From SMXL01 sp036985715 (GTDB lineage: Bacteria; Bacteroidota; Rhodothermia; Rhodothermales; UBA10348): DNA of 6,861 nucleotides. A program made the translations under genes and the position numbers. The stretch's first letter is position 1. Each line of letters starts with the position of its first letter. The stretch is from NCBI GenBank assembly GCA_036985715.1, contig BTQE01000140.1:1-6861 (forward strand). The letters run 5' to 3'. Positions 5,750-6,861 of this stretch are shown here, piece after piece. Under the pieces are notes generated by a model. That model was not told the origin of the DNA and made no database searches. It saw nothing but the letters and a program-made list of their open reading frames with translations.

Positions 5750-6569
5750 GTCCACCCTGACCTTTCAGGGAAATTTCTCCAGGTGGATAGCTCAGTACCC
5801 GTATTCCTTCATCTTCGAGTTTTGCACGAGTCTTCGGTGTGCCTTCGGCCACGATCGCGACAGTAGGGGATATGGCAAGGACGTTGCACCCAAGTTTATC
5901 GTACTCGTCATCGGGAACGTCGATGAGGGCATATTTTAGTTCTTTTAGTGTCCTTAGGAAGGGGACCGGCAGGAATTTCCTGTAGACAACGGCCTTATTT
6001 CTGGCCACTGGACTGATCAGGGACATCAGGTGCAGCACGTCACCCGGCCCGCGAAAATGGGGTAATGGAACAGGAATGATTTCCTCAACGACGTTCTCTA
6101 CGATCTTTCGCAACTGCCGGACGCCTTCTTTGTTGGTACGATATCCGAGTCCGACGGCCAGAGTTTGCTCGTCCAGCCAAATAACATCGCCCCCTTCAAG
6201 AAGACCTGGGGACTCGATTCTGCCGAGAATCAGAATATTTCGGGATCGACAATACGCCTCGAACGCAGCCGCTTCATTTCGTCTTTCCTCTTTTCCCATT
6301 CGCCCCAGGACGATACCGTTGCCGATCGTCAATGCGGGGTCGTGGACGTAGAGCGAATCCATTCCTGCGTCAACTTCATCATCCATCTCGTGGATGGTTG
6401 CGCCAGAACTTTCCAGCACCTCAACAAACTTGTCAAAGTCTGAGCACGCCTGAAAAAAATCGGGGCAAGCCGTATATCCGGACTGCTCCCAATGAGCTGC
6501 CAGGAATTCCTGAGACTCGAACGCGACAGACGGGTGTCTCACGAGGACATCGCGTAGCGGTTCGCTCAT
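5715..6569 (-). CDS. Arginine deiminase / dimethylargininase superfamily hydrolase or amidinotransferase
   Basis: This 284-residue cytoplasmic-type protein has the guanidine-modifying enzyme fold signature. Seen are DSLYVHDPALTIGNG near 71-85, SPGLLEGGDV with EGGD at 125-128, TLAVGLGYRTNKEG near 136-149, DVLHLMSLISPV with likely catalytic His180, LGCNVLAISP near 227-234, and a C-terminal GGPTCLTRPL with the likely nucleophile Cys276. These enzymes act on arginine, methylated arginine or related guanidines through a cysteine-linked amidino intermediate. The substrate cannot be set from sequence alone. Length fits the dimethylargininase-like subgroup rather than the ~400-residue arginine deiminases. 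The ATG at 6569 is preferred to a TTG at 6626, since MSEPLRDVLVRHP looks like the normal start. No arc operon partner is adjacent. Its 3' end overlaps lgt copy 2, and a broken duplicate of that end lies at 4395-4598. Confidence 0.87.
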   Translation of the reverse strand: MSEPLRDVLVRHPSVAFESQEFLAAHWEQSGYTACPDFFQACSDFDKFVEVLESSGATIHEMDDEVDAGMDSLYVHDPALTIGNGIVLGRMGKEERRNEAAAFEAYCRSRNILILGRIESPGLLEGGDVIWLDEQTLAVGLGYRTNKEGVRQLRKIVENVVEEIIPVPLPHFRGPGDVLHLMSLISPVARNKAVVYRKFLPVPFLRTLKELKYALIDVPDDEYDKLGCNVLAISPTVAIVAEGTPKTRAKLEDEGIRVLSYPPGEISLKGQGGPTCLTRPLVRR

Positions 6570-6662
6570 AGATCGGCAATGGACGTTCAGCAAGATATTT
6601 CCGCGTGATACTTCGAAAGGATCCAAGTTAAGCGGTGCGGGCCAACTGGGAACGAGATGGGC

Positions 6663-6698
6663 GGCAAGATGGACGGCACTATGGACAGCAAGGTGGAC
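6663..6698 (+). repeat. Three imperfect 12-bp tandem repeats
   Basis: Consecutive units are GGCAAGATGGAC, GGCACTATGGAC and AGCAAGGTGGAC, all ending in TGGAC and differing at one to four places. A weaker related unit, GGAACGAGATGG, precedes them. They lie in the divergent intergenic region, so a binding-site role is possible, but simple slippage is equally likely. Confidence 0.6.
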
Positions 6699-6750
6699 AG
6701 AACTGCGTCATTCATTACCTTCTGCCGAATCGAAAAAAGCACACCAGAGG

Positions 6751-6757
6751 AAGGAGG
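6751..6757 (+). promoter_or_regulatory. Strong Shine-Dalgarno site that points to an ATT start
   Basis: AAGGAGG is a near-perfect match to the anti-Shine-Dalgarno sequence and ends eight bases before ATT at 6766. Other genes in the window have no comparable site, so its presence here is notable and decides the proposed start of the next gene. Confidence 0.55.
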
Positions 6758-6765
6758 CAGGGGCA

Positions 6766-6861
6766 ATTAAATCGACAGACGGAACGGGAGAATATCTGGG
6801 AGGCCGAAAAGCGGTGAAAGAGGCCTTGAGTGGCGATACATCTCGTTTTATCAAAGTGATG
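6766..6861 (+). CDS. N-terminus of a TrmH/SpoU-family RNA methyltransferase (RlmB-like), cut by window end
   Basis: Thirty-two codons are visible, containing EYLGGRKAVKEALSGD followed by TSRFIKVM. This fits the start of SpoU/TrmH-family 2'-O-methyltransferases such as RlmB (23S rRNA Gm2251), which open with a tyrosine, G-R-x-A-V-x-E-A-L and then a strand with lysine and valine. RlmB-type proteins normally have only a few residues before this motif. In this frame I find no ATG, GTG or TTG between 6529 and 6813; the GTG at 6814 falls inside the motif. ATT at 6766, eight bases after AAGGAGG, gives nine residues before EYLGGRKAV and is the best start. The frame is open upstream, so a longer form or a sequencing error is possible. 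The SAM-binding knot domain lies outside the window. Confidence 0.6.
   Translation, partial: MKSTDGTGEYLGGRKAVKEALSGDTSRFIKVM

Larger units (their letters stand above)
4591..5910. repeat. 1320-bp direct repeat, copy B (hisS 3' fragment, lgt copy 2, deiminase 3' end)
   Basis: This is the second unit of the tandem duplication, at a constant offset of +1320 from copy A with no insertions or deletions. At its right edge, similarity to copy A stops around 5910-5918, where the deiminase gene continues as unique sequence. At its left edge, around 4591-4600, the hisS-like part begins abruptly after deiminase-like sequence. Confidence 0.93.
6570..6765. other. Divergent intergenic region between the deiminase-like gene and the RNA methyltransferase gene
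   Basis: These ~196 bases should hold promoters for both directions, but no -10/-35 pair convinced me. They contain three 12-bp tandem repeats at 6663-6698 and a Shine-Dalgarno site at 6751-6757. A 60-codon GTG-started frame at 6635-6817 runs through the repeats and overlaps the methyltransferase frame. It has no family character and is not annotated as a gene. Confidence 0.5.

Noticed and set aside
6570..6626. Upstream TTG start giving the deiminase-like protein 19 extra residues
   Set aside because: The extra peptide is not family-like, and the ATG at 6569 gives a typical N-terminus (MSEPLRDVLVRHP).
6635..6817. 60-codon GTG-started frame at the right edge
   Set aside because: It overlaps the methyltransferase frame, is built largely on the 12-bp repeats, and shows no recognisable domain.

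Overview
The window is an ordinary-looking chromosomal housekeeping stretch of moderate GC. The layout suggests a bacterium of the Rhodothermota/Balneolota side of the Bacteroidota group. Support for this comes from the style of the Lgt proteins (GRIGC-x-x-x-GDG-x-WG and NGIERF-S-IE motifs), the RluD inserts, and the near absence of Shine-Dalgarno sites. The placement is an inference from protein style, not a database result.

Left edge (1-352): the last 35 codons of what looks like an IS1595-family (ISXO2-like) transposase. A perfect 10-bp-stem hairpin follows, which reads as a terminator on the minus strand. About 190 bp after it hold nothing I recognise. Then four genes run on the + strand: a RluD-type 23S rRNA pseudouridine synthase (353-1435), a PtsN/fructose-type PTS EIIA protein (1575-2045), histidyl-tRNA synthetase hisS (2085-3371) and prolipoprotein diacylglyceryl transferase lgt (3464-4429).

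The main feature is what comes next. A second complete lgt (4784-5749) lies exactly 1320 bp downstream of the first. The repeat is not confined to the gene. The unit starts in the last ~33 codons of hisS, runs through lgt, and ends in the 3' part of a convergent minus-strand gene of the arginine deiminase/dimethylargininase superfamily (5715-6569). The space between the two lgt genes is therefore not a normal intergenic region. It is a back-to-back join of a dead 3' fragment of the deiminase gene (minus strand) and a dead 3' fragment of hisS (plus strand). The ancestral order was hisS > lgt > < deiminase, and one tandem duplication through short imperfect homology explains the whole 3271-5910 region. 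The Lgt copies now differ at 33 of 321 residues. Copy 2 looks closer to the family consensus, and copy 1 has drifted at several usually conserved positions.

Right edge (6570-6861): a divergent intergenic region with three 12-bp tandem repeats, then a strong AAGGAGG ribosome-binding site in front of the N-terminus of a TrmH/SpoU-family RNA methyltransferase (RlmB-like), cut by the window end. That gene appears to lack any ATG, GTG or TTG in a sensible place and may start at ATT.

Functionally the genes serve translation (RluD, HisS, RlmB-like), envelope lipoprotein maturation (Lgt), phosphotransfer regulation (PtsN-like) and guanidine-group chemistry (deiminase-like). They do not form one pathway. 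I see no defence system, CRISPR, tRNA or rRNA gene here.
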